64,000 nucleotides of DNA from Eubacterium sp. AB3007 (GCF_000688015.1 NZ_JIAD01000001.1:2046001-2110000), one strand, 5' to 3'; numbered from the stretch's first letter, positions 45,304 through 55,377 are shown. Program-made: numbers and translations. The notes: generated by a model from the letters alone, not told the origin.

Positions 45304-45494
45304 GGTTTCCCTCGACCTTGGCAGCGTTGTTGCAAGGTAGGAAACCTTGCGAGAGCTCCGCTCTCTAAAGTCCCGCCTCGATCCTGGCGGCTTCGCCGCA
45401 AAGATCGTACCAATGAAATAGAAATAGGAACGGAGCGCTGCGGCGCTCCGTTTTCATTTCCTTGGGTGGTAGCCCCCGGCCGCAGGCCGGGGGC
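45302..45494. repeat. cluster of hairpins behind groEL
   Basis: Successive inverted repeats: AAGGTTTCC / GGAAACCTT (45302-45348, with inner CCTTG / CAAGG), GAGAGC with its complement, GGCGG / CCGC, AACGGAGCGC / GCGCTCCGTT (45429-45452) and GCCCCCGGCC / GGCCGGGGGC (45472-45494). There is no coding content. The fourth hairpin is followed by TTTTC and can serve as the groESL terminator. Confidence 0.7.
45429..45454 (+). terminator. probable groESL terminator
   Basis: Perfect 10-pair hairpin with TGCG loop ending in a short T run. Confidence 0.75.
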
Positions 45495-45747
45495 GATTCT
45501 ATGGGGCGACACAGGGACTGTTGTTCGGCTCGTGCAGTGTCGCCCCGACCTTGCCGTAATCTGGTCCTGCGCATTCAATCTTCACGTTCACCTGCTCTCC
45601 TGCCCCAGTATCGATTCCCTCTGTCTCATTTCCATGGTCGACCCAAATTGTCGCCTTTGTGGTTTTTTTTTCCATAGAAATCGTGCCGTTGTAAGGGAAT
45701 GGTGTGACTATTTCATCCACTATTAACAGGATGAGGGGGGGAGATGG

Positions 45748-46182
45748 ATGAACGAGATGATGGATAGGATGCCAAAGTCGGTTCTGCTGCGAAATCTGTG
45801 GCTCATTGAAAAATGCTCAAGGCTTTGTGCCCGATAGACCCCGCGAGGCTCGAGAAACACGTGCGGGGGAAGCAGGTATATTATTGTCAGGTGATTCGGG
45901 AGAACGGAAAGAAACGACGGAAGTATGTCGGGAAAGCTGATTCCACCGCTGTTCGCAGTATCGTGGCTGACATGGTGCGACGGATCGTTTCTGATCGTCG
46001 AGCACCTTGGCATGTTGTGAGAGGATGAGTATCTGAGAAGGCAGGCGGAGAAGATCCAGATGTACCTGCGGGAGGGGTACGTACTGGGAGTCAGTTTCTT
46101 TGTGACCAGCGATGATGCCTCTGGGGGCACGAGTTCAGATGCGATTTGGCAGCTGGCTGAACTGGTGCAGGAACGGTTTTAA
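45748..46182 (+). pseudogene. decayed gene, internal deletion, frameshifts and stop
   Basis: Three reading-frame pieces form what looks like a shortened relic of one protein. Piece 1 (from ATG 45748) reads MPKSVLLRNLWLIEK and breaks at an A-run near 45811. Piece 2 (from about 45813, frame shifted) reads ARLEKHVRGKQVYYCQVI, then KKRRKYVGKAD. Piece 3, in another frame, reads FLIVEHLGML, a TGA at 46018, then EDEYLRRQAEKIQMYLREGY and ends with WQLAELVQERF. N- and C-terminal pieces of this kind resemble a family of uncharacterised clostridial proteins of about 250-330 residues with a possible nuclease-like C terminus. The middle is missing. Family assignment is from memory of similar sequences and is tentative. 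Confidence 0.6.
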
Positions 46183-46205
46183 GGGTATCGTTTCGAAGGG
46201 AACTA

Positions 46206-46234
46206 TTGAATTGTGGTAGTTTCAGCATTATAAT
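46206..46234 (+). promoter_or_regulatory. promoter of the TIM-barrel gene
   Basis: TTGAAT, 17 bases, TATAAT, 36 bases before the ATG at 46271. Confidence 0.7.
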
Positions 46235-46270
46235 GGTTGTAAAGTATTGATTTTTCAGAATGGAAGGATT

Positions 46271-47206
46271 ATGAGAGATATATACCTATCGACCTTTTCT
46301 ACAGATGCCATCCGCGTCATTCGAGAGAACGGCATTGGCATCGAGTTCAATCAGTTCTGTATCTCGCGATCCTTGGATGAGGCCGTGGTCGATCGGACGC
46401 TGGCGGCTATGGAGAAGGATGCGCTGGACTGTGGCCTGACGCTGCCCGGGGCGAGGGGACGCATGGAGGCTGCCCGGGCCCAATGGGAGAGCATGCAGGA
46501 CTATACTCCTGAGCAATATGGGAATAGAGAAGTGGATGAGTTTCTTGCTTTTCTGTCTGTGGATCGTGGCGTACCTGCAGGAGGTGTGATCGACCCGGAG
46601 AAATCCATCGTTCACGGACCTTTTACGGAAATCATTCCGAGTGCTATCGACACTGCAGCAGTGGATTATATGATGGGGCGTGTGGAGCAGGCGGCAGCCG
46701 GCACATTGCGGCTAGGGTTGAGACGTATGGTGCTCCATACAGGTTACTATCCGACGATCTATTACCCCCAATGGCACGTACAGCAGTCGGTGAAATTCTG
46801 GGAGAGATTTATGGCAGACAAGCCGGAGGATTTCAGCCTGTATATTGAGAATGTGTTTGATCCCGAGCCGGACACTCTTATCGAGATTCTGGATACGCTT
46901 GGGGATCCCAGGGTGAAGGCCTGTCTGGATGTGGGGCACGCCAGTGCGGTGAGGACCGATCCCCTGGAATGGATCCGGGCCCTGGGCCCACGGATCGGGC
47001 ATTTTCATATGCACAACAACGACGGGAAGACAGATCTGCACGCACCACTTACGGAGGGGGTGATCGATATGGGACAGGTGTTGCAGGCTATCGACAACTA
47101 TTGTCCGCCGGAGGCGACGCTGACCATCGAAAGCAGAGAGTGTGAGGATTCCGTAGTCTGGTTGGTGCAGCAGACGGGTGGAAGCCGAGGAGCTGTTTCC
47201 CCCTAA
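46271..47206 (+). CDS. xylose isomerase-like TIM-barrel protein
   Basis: The protein has 311 residues from the ATG after GGAAGG; an in-frame TTG 24 bases upstream is not preferred. Metal-ligand-like segments typical of the AP endonuclease 2/xylose isomerase fold are visible: MVLHTGYYP, LYIENVFDPEPDTL, VKACLDVGHAS, IGHFHMHNNDG and LTIESRECED. Such proteins isomerise or epimerise sugars or act on phosphosugars with a divalent metal. The neighbours give no pathway, so the substrate is unknown. Confidence 0.78.
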   Translation: MRDIYLSTFSTDAIRVIRENGIGIEFNQFCISRSLDEAVVDRTLAAMEKDALDCGLTLPGARGRMEAARAQWESMQDYTPEQYGNREVDEFLAFLSVDRGVPAGGVIDPEKSIVHGPFTEIIPSAIDTAAVDYMMGRVEQAAAGTLRLGLRRMVLHTGYYPTIYYPQWHVQQSVKFWERFMADKPEDFSLYIENVFDPEPDTLIEILDTLGDPRVKACLDVGHASAVRTDPLEWIRALGPRIGHFHMHNNDGKTDLHAPLTEGVIDMGQVLQAIDNYCPPEATLTIESRECEDSVVWLVQQTGGSRGAVSP

Positions 47207-47287
47207 AGAAAGAGTAGAAGAAACTCTCATTCCATGGTATAATAACTCTGTATGAGTCAATAACCACGGGATGGGAGATTTATTTAT

Positions 47288-48766
47288 ATGAGAAGACTAT
47301 CAGAGAGATTCGCGATATTGGCTTTGTGCATGGTCCTGTTGACAACTTTCAGCTTGCCGATGACAGCGTTTGCGGCAGGGTCTGGAGCCGGCATGACCAA
47401 GACGAGCCAGAAGAAAGCAGCGAAGAAACCGAAGTCGGAGGAAGAGGCGGCGCTGCAGCGAGCCGAGAACACCGGGGTCGGGAAGGCTGCCGACGGACAG
47501 GACAAGGTCACTGCGGAGCAGAGCAAGCAGAAGGAGCAGGACGACAAGAAGAACGTCACGGTGTCGACTTTTGAGACCTCTGGATCTGATGTGGATATCG
47601 AGGCGAAAGGGGCCATCATCTACTGCGGCGACACCGGTGAGGTGCTCTATGGAAAGAACCAGGACAAGGCCTTCGATCCCCTCAGTATGACGAAGATCAT
47701 GACCGCACTTCTGGTGATGAAGAGGATAGAGACGGGGGCATTGTCGATGGACGATTACGCCGTGTGCACCCCAGAGGATACCAAGGTCATGGAAGTGAAG
47801 ATGTACCTGAAGGCGGGGGAGCGGATGAAGATCCGGGATCTGCTCTACGCGGCGCTGCTGGAGTCCGACAACGATGCGGCGGCGATCCTGGGGAGCCATC
47901 TGGGCGGAAGTAAGGCGGGGTTCGCCGCGTTGATGAACGAGCAGGCGAAGTGGCTGGGCTGCAAGAACACCTATTTCACCAATGCCAACGGGCTCATCGA
48001 AGGGAATCTGCACTCCACGCCTTACGACATGGCGCTGATCGCCCGGGAGGCGTTCAAGTACGACGAGATCCGGAAGATTTGCCAGACCCGGAAATACAAG
48101 ATGCCGAGCACAAAGCTAAGGCCGGGTGGGTGGACCGCAGAGCTGACCAATCCGTTCTTCACGGCCCACAAGAAGGATAAGACCCCATTCAAGACTTATA
48201 ATATCCAGGGAGGCAAGACCGGTACATGGGATTATTCCAACGCGTCCCTGCTGGAGGTGGCCAATCTGAACGGCCATGAGATCATCACGGTGGTGATGAA
48301 GGCACCGCTGAACAAGCGCTACGTGAACACGCGGCGGCTGTTGAATTACGCGAACACAGTGTTCCGCGAAAGGGACGCGATGGAGAGAGCCGCAGCGGTC
48401 AGGGTCCAGAAGGCAGAGGAGAAACTGAATACGCCATCGAAGAACCAGTACGTGAGGGAGATTGACAAGTCGCCTGTCGCCAGGCAGTTCTTCGGCTTTG
48501 TGAACGGAATCTTCCGGGAATCCTGTGTGGAATTGAAGGATGCCTACAAGACCAGGAGCGGTGAGGTGGCGCTCAAATGGGAGAAGCGCCCTGGAGCAGA
48601 CGGGTATGTGGTCTTCCGGTCTGTGGATGGAGGAGAGTACGTGAAGGTCAATAACACGGAGTCCGGGGATGTGATCAGATTCCGGGATGAGACCGTGGAG
48701 AAGAACCACGTATACAAATACTTCGTACGGGCGTACCGCGGCGAAAATCTTTGGCCGTGCCTGTGA
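47288..48766 (+). CDS. D-alanyl-D-alanine carboxypeptidase (S11, DacA-like) with Fn3-like tail
   Basis: The protein has 492 residues with a signal peptide of about 30. The penicillin-binding motifs are intact: SMTK (Ser133, Lys136), SDN (Ser193) and KTG (Lys310). The S11 fold runs to about residue 370. It trims the terminal D-Ala from peptidoglycan pentapeptides outside the membrane. Instead of the usual PBP5-type amphipathic anchor, the tail (about 410-492) is a fibronectin III-like module. That module ends abruptly (VRAYRGENLWPCL) before its last strand and lacks the basic end of the other Fn3 tails here. A one-base slip near 48740 would continue it for a few residues, so a recent frameshift is possible. 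Confidence 0.9.
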   Translation: MRRLSERFAILALCMVLLTTFSLPMTAFAAGSGAGMTKTSQKKAAKKPKSEEEAALQRAENTGVGKAADGQDKVTAEQSKQKEQDDKKNVTVSTFETSGSDVDIEAKGAIIYCGDTGEVLYGKNQDKAFDPLSMTKIMTALLVMKRIETGALSMDDYAVCTPEDTKVMEVKMYLKAGERMKIRDLLYAALLESDNDAAAILGSHLGGSKAGFAALMNEQAKWLGCKNTYFTNANGLIEGNLHSTPYDMALIAREAFKYDEIRKICQTRKYKMPSTKLRPGGWTAELTNPFFTAHKKDKTPFKTYNIQGGKTGTWDYSNASLLEVANLNGHEIITVVMKAPLNKRYVNTRRLLNYANTVFRERDAMERAAAVRVQKAEEKLNTPSKNQYVREIDKSPVARQFFGFVNGIFRESCVELKDAYKTRSGEVALKWEKRPGADGYVVFRSVDGGEYVKVNNTESGDVIRFRDETVEKNHVYKYFVRAYRGENLWPCL

Positions 48767-48773
48767 TTTTATC

Positions 48774-48802
48774 TTGATTTAGAACATGGTTTCATGTAGA
48801 AT
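48774..48802 (+). promoter_or_regulatory. guaB promoter
   Basis: TTGATT, 17 bases, TAGAAT, giving an untranslated leader of about 135 bases. Confidence 0.65.
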
Positions 48803-48816
48803 AATTGCTAATAACG

Positions 48817-48935
48817 AGCGGAGGAGGTGAAGCTCCTGGCGCTTGTTGCAGGCGGTCGCTTCGTCCTCGACGCGCGAGTATGTCAGGAACTTTGCGTCGC
48901 CCTAAATATGCACATAGTAAGCTCATCAATAGGAG
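48817..48935 (+). promoter_or_regulatory. structured leader of guaB
   Basis: The leader contains a stable hairpin (CGAGCGG, AGGAG, loop, CTCCT, GGCGCTTG) and further complementary segments (GGCG with TCGCC). It does not match a riboswitch class I can name. It could regulate guaB or merely be a structured 5' end. Confidence 0.35.
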
Positions 48936-48941
48936 GGGAAC

Positions 48942-50453
48942 ATGGCTCACTTTTACAAAGAACCGTCAAGGACATTCAACGAGTACCTGTTGGTACCTGG
49001 CTACACATCCAAGGAAATGACTGTAGACAATGTCTCGCTCAGAACACCGATCGTCAAGTACAGAAAAGGTGAGGAAGAGCCAGCTTTGTCTGCGAACATC
49101 CCGCTTGTTTCCGCGATCATGCAAGCTGTTTCGGATGATAAGATGGCGGTAGCCCTGGCGAAAGAGGGTGGGATCTCTTTCATCTTCAGTTCCCAGAGCA
49201 TCGAGGATCAGGCGGCCATGATCCGCCGCGCCAAGGCCTACAAGGCAGGCTTTGTGGTGAGCGACTCCAACCTCCGACCTGACCAGACCATGCAGGACGT
49301 GCTGGACCTGAAGGCCAGAAGCGGCCACTCCACCATCGCCATCACCGAGGATGGCACCTCCGAGGGGAAGATGGTGGGCCTGGTGACCAGCCGTGACTAC
49401 CGCGTCAGCCGCATGGATCCGTCCACGCCCATCAGCGAGTTCATGACACCGTTCGAGAAACTGATCACCGCCAAGGACGGGTGCACCCTCAGCGAAGCCA
49501 ACGACATCCTGTGGGAGCACAAGTTGAACGCTCTGCCGGTGGTGGACGAGGAGCAGAGACTGGCGTATTTCGTCTTCCGGAAGGACTACGACGCCCATAA
49601 GAAAAACGCCAACGAGTTACTGGATCCCCACAAGCGTTACGTGGTAGGAGCCGGTGTCAACACCCGCGACTACGAGGAAAGGATCCCGGCGGTGGTAGAG
49701 GCAGGGGCAGATGTTCTCTGCATCGATTCTTCGGAAGGCTACTCCGAGTGGCAGGGGGAGACCCTGGCATGGGTTCACGAGAAGTACGGCGACTCCGTCA
49801 AGATAGGCGCAGGCAACGTCGTCGATAAGGAAGGCTTCCGCTATCTGGCAGAGGCAGGAGCGGACTTTATCAAGATCGGTATCGGCGGCGGTTCCATCTG
49901 CATCACCCGTGAGCAGAAGGGCATCGGCCGTGGACAGGCCACCGCAGTCATCGAGGTGGCTGAAGCCAGAGACGAGTATTTCAAAGAGACCGGAATCTAC
50001 ATTCCCATCTGTTCTGATGGCGGCATCGTCTATGACTATCACATGACTCTGGCACTGGCCATGGGTGCGGACTTCCTGATGCTGGGCAGATACTTCGCCC
50101 GCTTCGACGAGTCCCCCACCAACAAGCTGAACATCAACGGCAACTACGTCAAGGAATACTGGGGTGAAGGATCCAGTCGTGCCCGCAACTGGCAGCGGTA
50201 CGATCTGGGCGGTGACCCCCGCATGAAGTTCGAAGAAGGCGTCGACTCCTACGTTCCTTACGCAGGCTCCCTCCACGATAACGTGAACCTGTCCCTCACC
50301 AAGGTCAAGTCCACCATGTGCAATGTAGGGGCCCTCTCCCTCGAAGATCTTCGGGAGAACGCCAGACTGACCCTGGTATCCGCCACCTCGATCGTAGAGG
50401 GCGGTGCCCACGACGTCATCCTGCGCGACAGCTCTCAGAACGCGATCCGGTAA
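48942..50453 (+). CDS. guaB: IMP dehydrogenase
   Basis: The 503-residue protein converts IMP to XMP with NAD, the committed step of GMP synthesis. The catalytic loop [20 protein letters not shown] carries the active-site cysteine (about C320). Two CBS motifs occupy about residues 95-215, and the phosphate-binding ICSDGGI and [11 protein letters not shown] segments follow. It belongs to the subgroup with [12 protein letters not shown] near the C terminus, seen in many Clostridia. The start follows AGGAGGGG. Confidence 0.95.
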   Translation: MAHFYKEPSRTFNEYLLVPGYTSKEMTVDNVSLRTPIVKYRKGEEEPALSANIPLVSAIMQAVSDDKMAVALAKEGGISFIFSSQSIEDQAAMIRRAKAYKAGFVVSDSNLRPDQTMQDVLDLKARSGHSTIAITEDGTSEGKMVGLVTSRDYRVSRMDPSTPISEFMTPFEKLITAKDGCTLSEANDILWEHKLNALPVVDEEQRLAYFVFRKDYDAHKKNANELLDPHKRYVVGAGVNTRDYEERIPAVVEAGADVLCIDSSEGYSEWQGETLAWVHEKYGDSVKIGAGNVVDKEGFRYLAEAGADFIKIGIGGGSICITREQKGIGRGQATAVIEVAEARDEYFKETGIYIPICSDGGIVYDYHMTLALAMGADFLMLGRYFARFDESPTNKLNINGNYVKEYWGEGSSRARNWQRYDLGGDPRMKFEEGVDSYVPYAGSLHDNVNLSLTKVKSTMCNVGALSLEDLRENARLTLVSATSIVEGGAHDVILRDSSQNAIR

Positions 50454-50485
50454 TCGTACACAAAGCAAAATAGAGGAATGGTATG

Positions 50486-50520
50486 CCCGCGCCCACTGTT
50501 TCAGGTGGCGCGGGTTTTTT
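50486..50520 (+). terminator. guaB terminator
   Basis: CCCGCGC-CCAC / GTG-GCGCGGG hairpin followed by six T. From 50521 to 50770 I see no gene or recognisable element. Confidence 0.9.
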
Positions 50521-50770
50521 CGTAGATACTTTAGTCTGTGGACAAAGCCGTGTTCACCCGGAAATGATATCCCGACTAGTGATAACCCGATTGGAGTCGG
50601 ATTCCACCGTTTGAATTCCTTAATAATCGAGCGTTCAAGAGACAACTCCTTATAGAAAAGTTGGTGCGGTTGTCAAACTATTCGATGTATCTTTAGATGC
50701 CGGCAGCTAACAGACCCTTATTGGGGCAGAACAAACCATAGGCTGAGCCGGTGGTTGTGATTAAATTGTA

Positions 50771-50799
50771 TTGAAATGGATGCGCCTTTAGGGTAAAAT
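50771..50799 (+). promoter_or_regulatory. promoter of CAP-domain surface protein
   Basis: TTGAAA, 17 bases, TAAAAT, 45 bases before the ATG. No cobalamin riboswitch motif lies upstream. Confidence 0.65.
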
Positions 50800-50844
50800 A
50801 AGAAGACATAGAAAGTTATTAAGCGATTATAAAAAGGAGGAGTT

Positions 50845-53800
50845 ATGTCAGGTAAGATTGCCAGACGAGGTAGGGCTCTTTCGGTGGTCATGCTTTGTGT
50901 TGCCGTGATCATCAGCTTTCTGCCGTGGAGCAGCGGAATGAACGGCTACGCGTTTGCCGGCGATACTCCGGAGACTGTGGAGGAAGCGAAGGCGGCGCTG
51001 GATGCGGCAGAGGGTGCGAAGGAAAAGGCGGAACGGGAGAAGGTTACCGCCGAGAACGCCTATAACGATGCCAAGGACGCCTATGACCAAGCTAAGGCAG
51101 AGGCCGATGCAGCGGAGAAGGTGGCAGGCGAGAAGGAACAGGCCGCAAACAATGCAGTGAGTGCGCTGGTGACAGAGAAGAAGCAGGCGTATGACACTGC
51201 AGAGAAGACCCTGAAGACAGCCGAGGCAGCATATAATGAAGCAAAGGAAAAGGCGGACAAACTCCGTGCGGACATGGATAATGCGAGTACCTCCAAAGAG
51301 GAGCATGAGACATCTATTGCGACGCTTTCTACGGATATTCAGTCCCTGAAGGATGACAATGTCCGGAAGACTGAGGAAAAGCAGAGTGCAGAAGCCGAGA
51401 TGGAAAGTCTGAATGCCAAGTGGATGAAGGACAAAGCCAATGCTGCAGAGAAGGTGAAGAAGGCGCAGTCGGATTACGATAATGCCGGCTATCAGTTCAT
51501 CAATAACAAGATCGACAGCCTAGGGAGTGAGTTCTTTACTTTGGAAGAAATGATGGACGTCTGCAAGGGCTATACGGACGCAAAATTCAAAGAATCATGC
51601 ACTTCCAACGGAAAAACCGTCGCCACCATCGCAGATGCAGTAAACGATGCATCGTTCAAGGATATCCTGAAAAGCCATTGTACCTATGACAATCTGATGC
51701 ATGCAGCAAAGCTGATCAGGAAATCCAATGAGCTACGAGGAAAGGAAGGTAAATCGATCTTCAAGGTGAGCTATCAGCTGATGGGTGTTGCCATGATGAG
51801 CAACACCTTCACCGCGTATTCCACAGGGCACACGTTGTATAACAAAAATGGGAAAACACCCCAAGGCTATGCGAATACGGATAGTTTCTGGGCGATCGGG
51901 CCTGCAACCACGGGGAACGAAAACCTGGCGTATGCGTATGGTTACTCGATGGATCAGTATGATCCGTACGTAGGCTGGTACGACGAAGAAAAAGAGGCCC
52001 TGCAAAAGGCAGTGGAATCAGGGAAATGGTCAGGCCTCAGTATGGATCTTAGCACCAGAGAAATTTGGAATAATTATCCAAATCTCTCGAGTCAGACCAA
52101 TGCCGCTGGTTACGGCCAGGTGGGGCATTACCTGACACTCCGAAATGAAGAATACACCACAACGGGGGCCGCGTTTGCTGAGAATGAGAATGCGCCGAAC
52201 GGTTGGCCGATGCGCGCCACGCAGTCTTTCAATGATGACACGAAGAATGCAATCACCGTAGATCAGTATGAGAATGAGGTGAAAGCGTATTTCAAGTCTT
52301 ATCAGGATGCGCTGGAGAATGCGAAAGCAGAGCAGCAGGCACTGAATGATGAGCCACAGGCGTTGGTGGATGTGAAGGCGAGGATCTCGGAGTTGGAGAA
52401 CACCATCACTGAGAATAACAGTGCCATCGAGAGCAAACAGAAAACACTGAAAAAGGAAGAGGCTGAGCTGGAGGAAGTCAATAAGACCATTGCCGATCTG
52501 ATGCAGCCCCTGGCCGACGCAGAACAAGGCGAGAAGGATAGGCTTGATGAAAAGGATGCTGCCACCAGGGAAAGAGATCTGGCAAAGGCGGAGTCCGAGA
52601 AAGCAAATGGTATCGATCTGGCGAATGCGTCTACCTATAGTGATTATGATCACATAAAGGAACTCGTCAGCGAATGGGAGACAGCGAAGGGAACTGCCGC
52701 GAAGAAGAACGCTGAACTGACAGATAAGCAATCGGCGCTGACGAGAGCTGAAAATGACAAGAATGATAAGGAGAAAGCGCTGTTGGAGGCAGGCACTGCT
52801 CTTCAGGTTGCACAGAACGCCTATAACGAGTTCTTCAAACTGGAGAATGCGGTGGTCATGGCCATCCCGAATCAGACCTACACCGGTGAGGCGATCGAGC
52901 CTGCGCTGACCATAAAGGACAAGGGAAAGACAGTTACGCTGAAGGCCGGTACAGACTACACCGTTTCCTTCAAGAACAACACCAACGCCGGTGAAGCCAC
53001 CATCACCATCGAAGGAAAAGGCAACTACTCCGGCAATCAGCAGGTGAAATTCCAGATTCAGCCGAAAGAGATCACCGAGGACATGGTCAGCGATATTCCG
53101 ATCCAGACCTATAGCGGAAAGGCGAGCAAGCCGCAGGTCACTGTCGCCTTTAATAACGATGCACTGACGGTTGGCAAGGATTATAATGCTTTGTTCGAGA
53201 GTAACATCAACGCCGGCGAGGCCACCGTCACCATTAGCGGAACAGGAAACTACACTGGCACCGCTACAAAGACCTTTACCATTGCGCCCAAGGCCATCAA
53301 CGTCAAGTCCATCACCGTGGATCCCATTCCGGATCAGCAGCTGGAGGAGGGCAAAAGCAGTTATGAGCCGACGGTAACCGTGAAAGACGGCGGCGTCACA
53401 TTGGAGTGTGATCAGGACTATAAGTTGGATTACGTGAACAGTAATGAAGAGGGAACCGCCACCGTCACGATCGTTGGACAGGGCAACTACGGCGGCACCC
53501 GGGAAGTGAAGTTCCAGATCGTCGATCCGGCCAAGTTGGAAGTCAAGAAGCAGCTTGAGGAGAAGATCACTGAGCTGGAATCCCTCAACCTGAAGGACTA
53601 CAGTGCCGAGGACCAGAAGAAGATCCGGCAGGCGATCAGCGCTGCCAAGGAGATGCTGGCGAAGCCGGCCTGCGAGATCTCCATCGATGAGTTCGAAGGA
53701 GCTTTGTCGGGGCTGAAGACGGCGAAGACGAACGCGGACACGAACCTGGAGAAGGCGAAGCAACAGAAACTACAGCCGAAGAAGGCTGCTGCGCCCAAAA

Positions 53801-54093
53801 AACCGGCTAAGGTGACCCTGACGAAGGTCAAGAAGGGCAAGGGTAAACTGACGGTCCAGTGGAAACGTGTGGCTGCCAACACCACCGGCTATCAGATCCA
53901 GTTGAAAGACAAGAAGTCCGGGCAGGTGAAACTCGTCTCGGTAAAGCAGGCGAAGGGTAAGAAGATCAAGAAGGTCGTCAAGGGGCTCAAGCATAAGACA
54001 AAATACACCGTCATGGTCAGAGCCTGCAACCAGTCAGGGAAACTGATCAGCTGGGGACCATGGTCCAAGGCGAAAACCGGCAAGGTGAAATGA
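50845..54093 (+). CDS. large surface protein: coiled coils, CAP domain, MBG-like repeats, Fn3
   Basis: Exported protein of 1082 residues started after AAAGGAGGAG. Modules in order: signal peptide (about 38), Ala/Glu/Lys coiled coil (about 40-212) and a CAP/SCP-like domain (about 278-445). The CAP domain has MHAAKLIRKSNELRG, an SxxF-x-AYSTGH segment and GQVGHYLTL. A second coiled coil (475-658) follows. Three MBG/YDG-type beta repeats (about 667-893) share the GTDYTVSFKNNTNAGEATI pattern. A helical segment and a lysine-rich Fn3 module (985-1082) end it. CAP domains in such proteins are of unknown enzymology. Unlike the similar-looking proteins in the left half, this gene is not behind a riboswitch. 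Confidence 0.83.
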   Translation: MSGKIARRGRALSVVMLCVAVIISFLPWSSGMNGYAFAGDTPETVEEAKAALDAAEGAKEKAEREKVTAENAYNDAKDAYDQAKAEADAAEKVAGEKEQAANNAVSALVTEKKQAYDTAEKTLKTAEAAYNEAKEKADKLRADMDNASTSKEEHETSIATLSTDIQSLKDDNVRKTEEKQSAEAEMESLNAKWMKDKANAAEKVKKAQSDYDNAGYQFINNKIDSLGSEFFTLEEMMDVCKGYTDAKFKESCTSNGKTVATIADAVNDASFKDILKSHCTYDNLMHAAKLIRKSNELRGKEGKSIFKVSYQLMGVAMMSNTFTAYSTGHTLYNKNGKTPQGYANTDSFWAIGPATTGNENLAYAYGYSMDQYDPYVGWYDEEKEALQKAVESGKWSGLSMDLSTREIWNNYPNLSSQTNAAGYGQVGHYLTLRNEEYTTTGAAFAENENAPNGWPMRATQSFNDDTKNAITVDQYENEVKAYFKSYQDALENAKAEQQALNDEPQALVDVKARISELENTITENNSAIESKQKTLKKEEAELEEVNKTIADLMQPLADAEQGEKDRLDEKDAATRERDLAKAESEKANGIDLANASTYSDYDHIKELVSEWETAKGTAAKKNAELTDKQSALTRAENDKNDKEKALLEAGTALQVAQNAYNEFFKLENAVVMAIPNQTYTGEAIEPALTIKDKGKTVTLKAGTDYTVSFKNNTNAGEATITIEGKGNYSGNQQVKFQIQPKEITEDMVSDIPIQTYSGKASKPQVTVAFNNDALTVGKDYNALFESNINAGEATVTISGTGNYTGTATKTFTIAPKAINVKSITVDPIPDQQLEEGKSSYEPTVTVKDGGVTLECDQDYKLDYVNSNEEGTATVTIVGQGNYGGTREVKFQIVDPAKLEVKKQLEEKITELESLNLKDYSAEDQKKIRQAISAAKEMLAKPACEISIDEFEGALSGLKTAKTNADTNLEKAKQQKLQPKKAAAPKKPAKVTLTKVKKGKGKLTVQWKRVAANTTGYQIQLKDKKSGQVKLVSVKQAKGKKIKKVVKGLKHKTKYTVMVRACNQSGKLISWGPWSKAKTGKVK

Positions 54094-54149
54094 TTTCGGT
54101 TCACCTTTGATCTGCATCGGATATAAGAAAAGAATCCTCTTGCAAGGTG

Positions 54150-54179
54150 TTGCCATTAGATATTCTGAAGGTATATAAT
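54150..54179 (+). promoter_or_regulatory. gap promoter
   Basis: TTGCCA, 18 bases, TATAAT, 66 bases before the start codon. Confidence 0.6.
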
Positions 54180-54245
54180 GATAATCGTGTGATGAACACG
54201 CTTATTACTATTATACAACAGAGTTATGGAGAGGAGTATATTACA

Positions 54246-55364
54246 ATGAGCAACAAGATCAAGGTAGGAATCAACGGATTCGGTCGTATCGCACGTGTCA
54301 TTCTGCGCAGTCTGGAGATGAGAGACACAGATATCGAGATCTGCGGTGTCAACCTTCACAATGCGGACTTCAAGAGAATGGCCTATCAGGTGGAGTACGA
54401 CTCAGTATTTGGACGTTTCATGGGCGATGTGGAAGCGACCGATGATGGCATCCGTATCAATGGCAAGGACATTCACGTGTTCTCTGAGGATGATCCGGCA
54501 GACATCGACTGGGCATCCTGCGGTGCAGAGTATGTGATCGAGTCCACCGGCAAGTTCCTGACCAAGATGGCTTGCTCCAGACATTTCCTGGGTGGTGTCA
54601 AGAAGGTCATCCTGACCGCTCCCGGAAAGTCTGCTGATATCCCGACCTTTGTCATGGGCGTCAACCATGAGGAGTATGATCCTGCTACCATGACCGTGGT
54701 CTCCAACGCCAGCTGCACCACCAACTGCCTGGCACCGCTGACCAAGGTCATCAACGACGCCTTTGGGATCGAGAAGGCTCTGATGTCCACCATCCACGCC
54801 TCCACCGCCAAGCAGAAGCCGGTAGACTCCAATGGAGGACGTGACTGGAGAACAGGTCGCTCCGTATTCAACAATATCATTCCTTCCACCACAGGTGCGG
54901 CCAAGGCGGTTGGAAGAGTTATCCCCGAACTGAACGGGAAGATGACCGGCATGAGCTTCCGCGTACCCAGCAACGACGTTTCTGTCGTCGACCTGACCGC
55001 TGAACTGAAGACCAAGACAAGCTATGAGGAAATCTGCAAGGCCATCAAGGAAGCGGCTGAGGGCCCCATGAAAGGCATTATCGAGTACAACAACGACGAG
55101 CTGGTATCCGCCGATCTTCGCGGAAACTTCAACACCTGCATCTTCGACGAGAAGGCAGGCATCATGCTGGATGACAGCTTTGTGAAACTCATCGCATGGT
55201 ACGACAACGAGTGGGGCTATGCCAACAAGGTCATCGACCTGGTGAGCCACGTGGCGCACACCGATGCTGCTGTTCTGGCTGCCGGAGAGCAGGTAAAGAA
55301 GCCTCTGGTCGCCACCGCTGCCAAGCACGAGGCTGCCGAGAAGAAGGCCGCTGCCAGGAAATAA
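54246..55364 (+). CDS. gap: glyceraldehyde-3-phosphate dehydrogenase with Ala/Lys C-terminal tail
   Basis: The protein has 372 residues from the ATG after GAGAGGAG; a longer in-frame reading from 54147 overlaps the promoter and is rejected. The Rossmann motif VGINGFGRIARV and catalytic SNASCTTNCLAPL (C157) are intact, as are the phosphate-binding HAST segment and WYDNEWGY. It oxidises glyceraldehyde 3-phosphate in glycolysis. Bacterial GAPDHs normally end near residue 335. Here about 35 extra residues, rich in Ala, Lys and Glu (from about AAVLAAGEQ to KKAAARK), follow. The role of this basic tail is unknown. Confidence 0.95.
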   Translation: MSNKIKVGINGFGRIARVILRSLEMRDTDIEICGVNLHNADFKRMAYQVEYDSVFGRFMGDVEATDDGIRINGKDIHVFSEDDPADIDWASCGAEYVIESTGKFLTKMACSRHFLGGVKKVILTAPGKSADIPTFVMGVNHEEYDPATMTVVSNASCTTNCLAPLTKVINDAFGIEKALMSTIHASTAKQKPVDSNGGRDWRTGRSVFNNIIPSTTGAAKAVGRVIPELNGKMTGMSFRVPSNDVSVVDLTAELKTKTSYEEICKAIKEAAEGPMKGIIEYNNDELVSADLRGNFNTCIFDEKAGIMLDDSFVKLIAWYDNEWGYANKVIDLVSHVAHTDAAVLAAGEQVKKPLVATAAKHEAAEKKAAARK

Positions 55365-55377
55365 ACAATTCTTTTTC

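Noticed and set aside
45499..45720. 73-codon minus-strand frame with fairly protein-like sequence
   Set aside because: No ribosome site and no recognisable family; it may be a relic but cannot be supported.
48730..48780. Certain frameshift at the carboxypeptidase C terminus
   Set aside because: The Fn3 tail ends early, but the alternative frame adds only a few plausible residues, so this is recorded as a possibility only.
50521..50770. Riboswitch or small gene upstream of the CAP-domain protein
   Set aside because: No conserved core, pairing pattern or ribosome-site-preceded frame could be identified.
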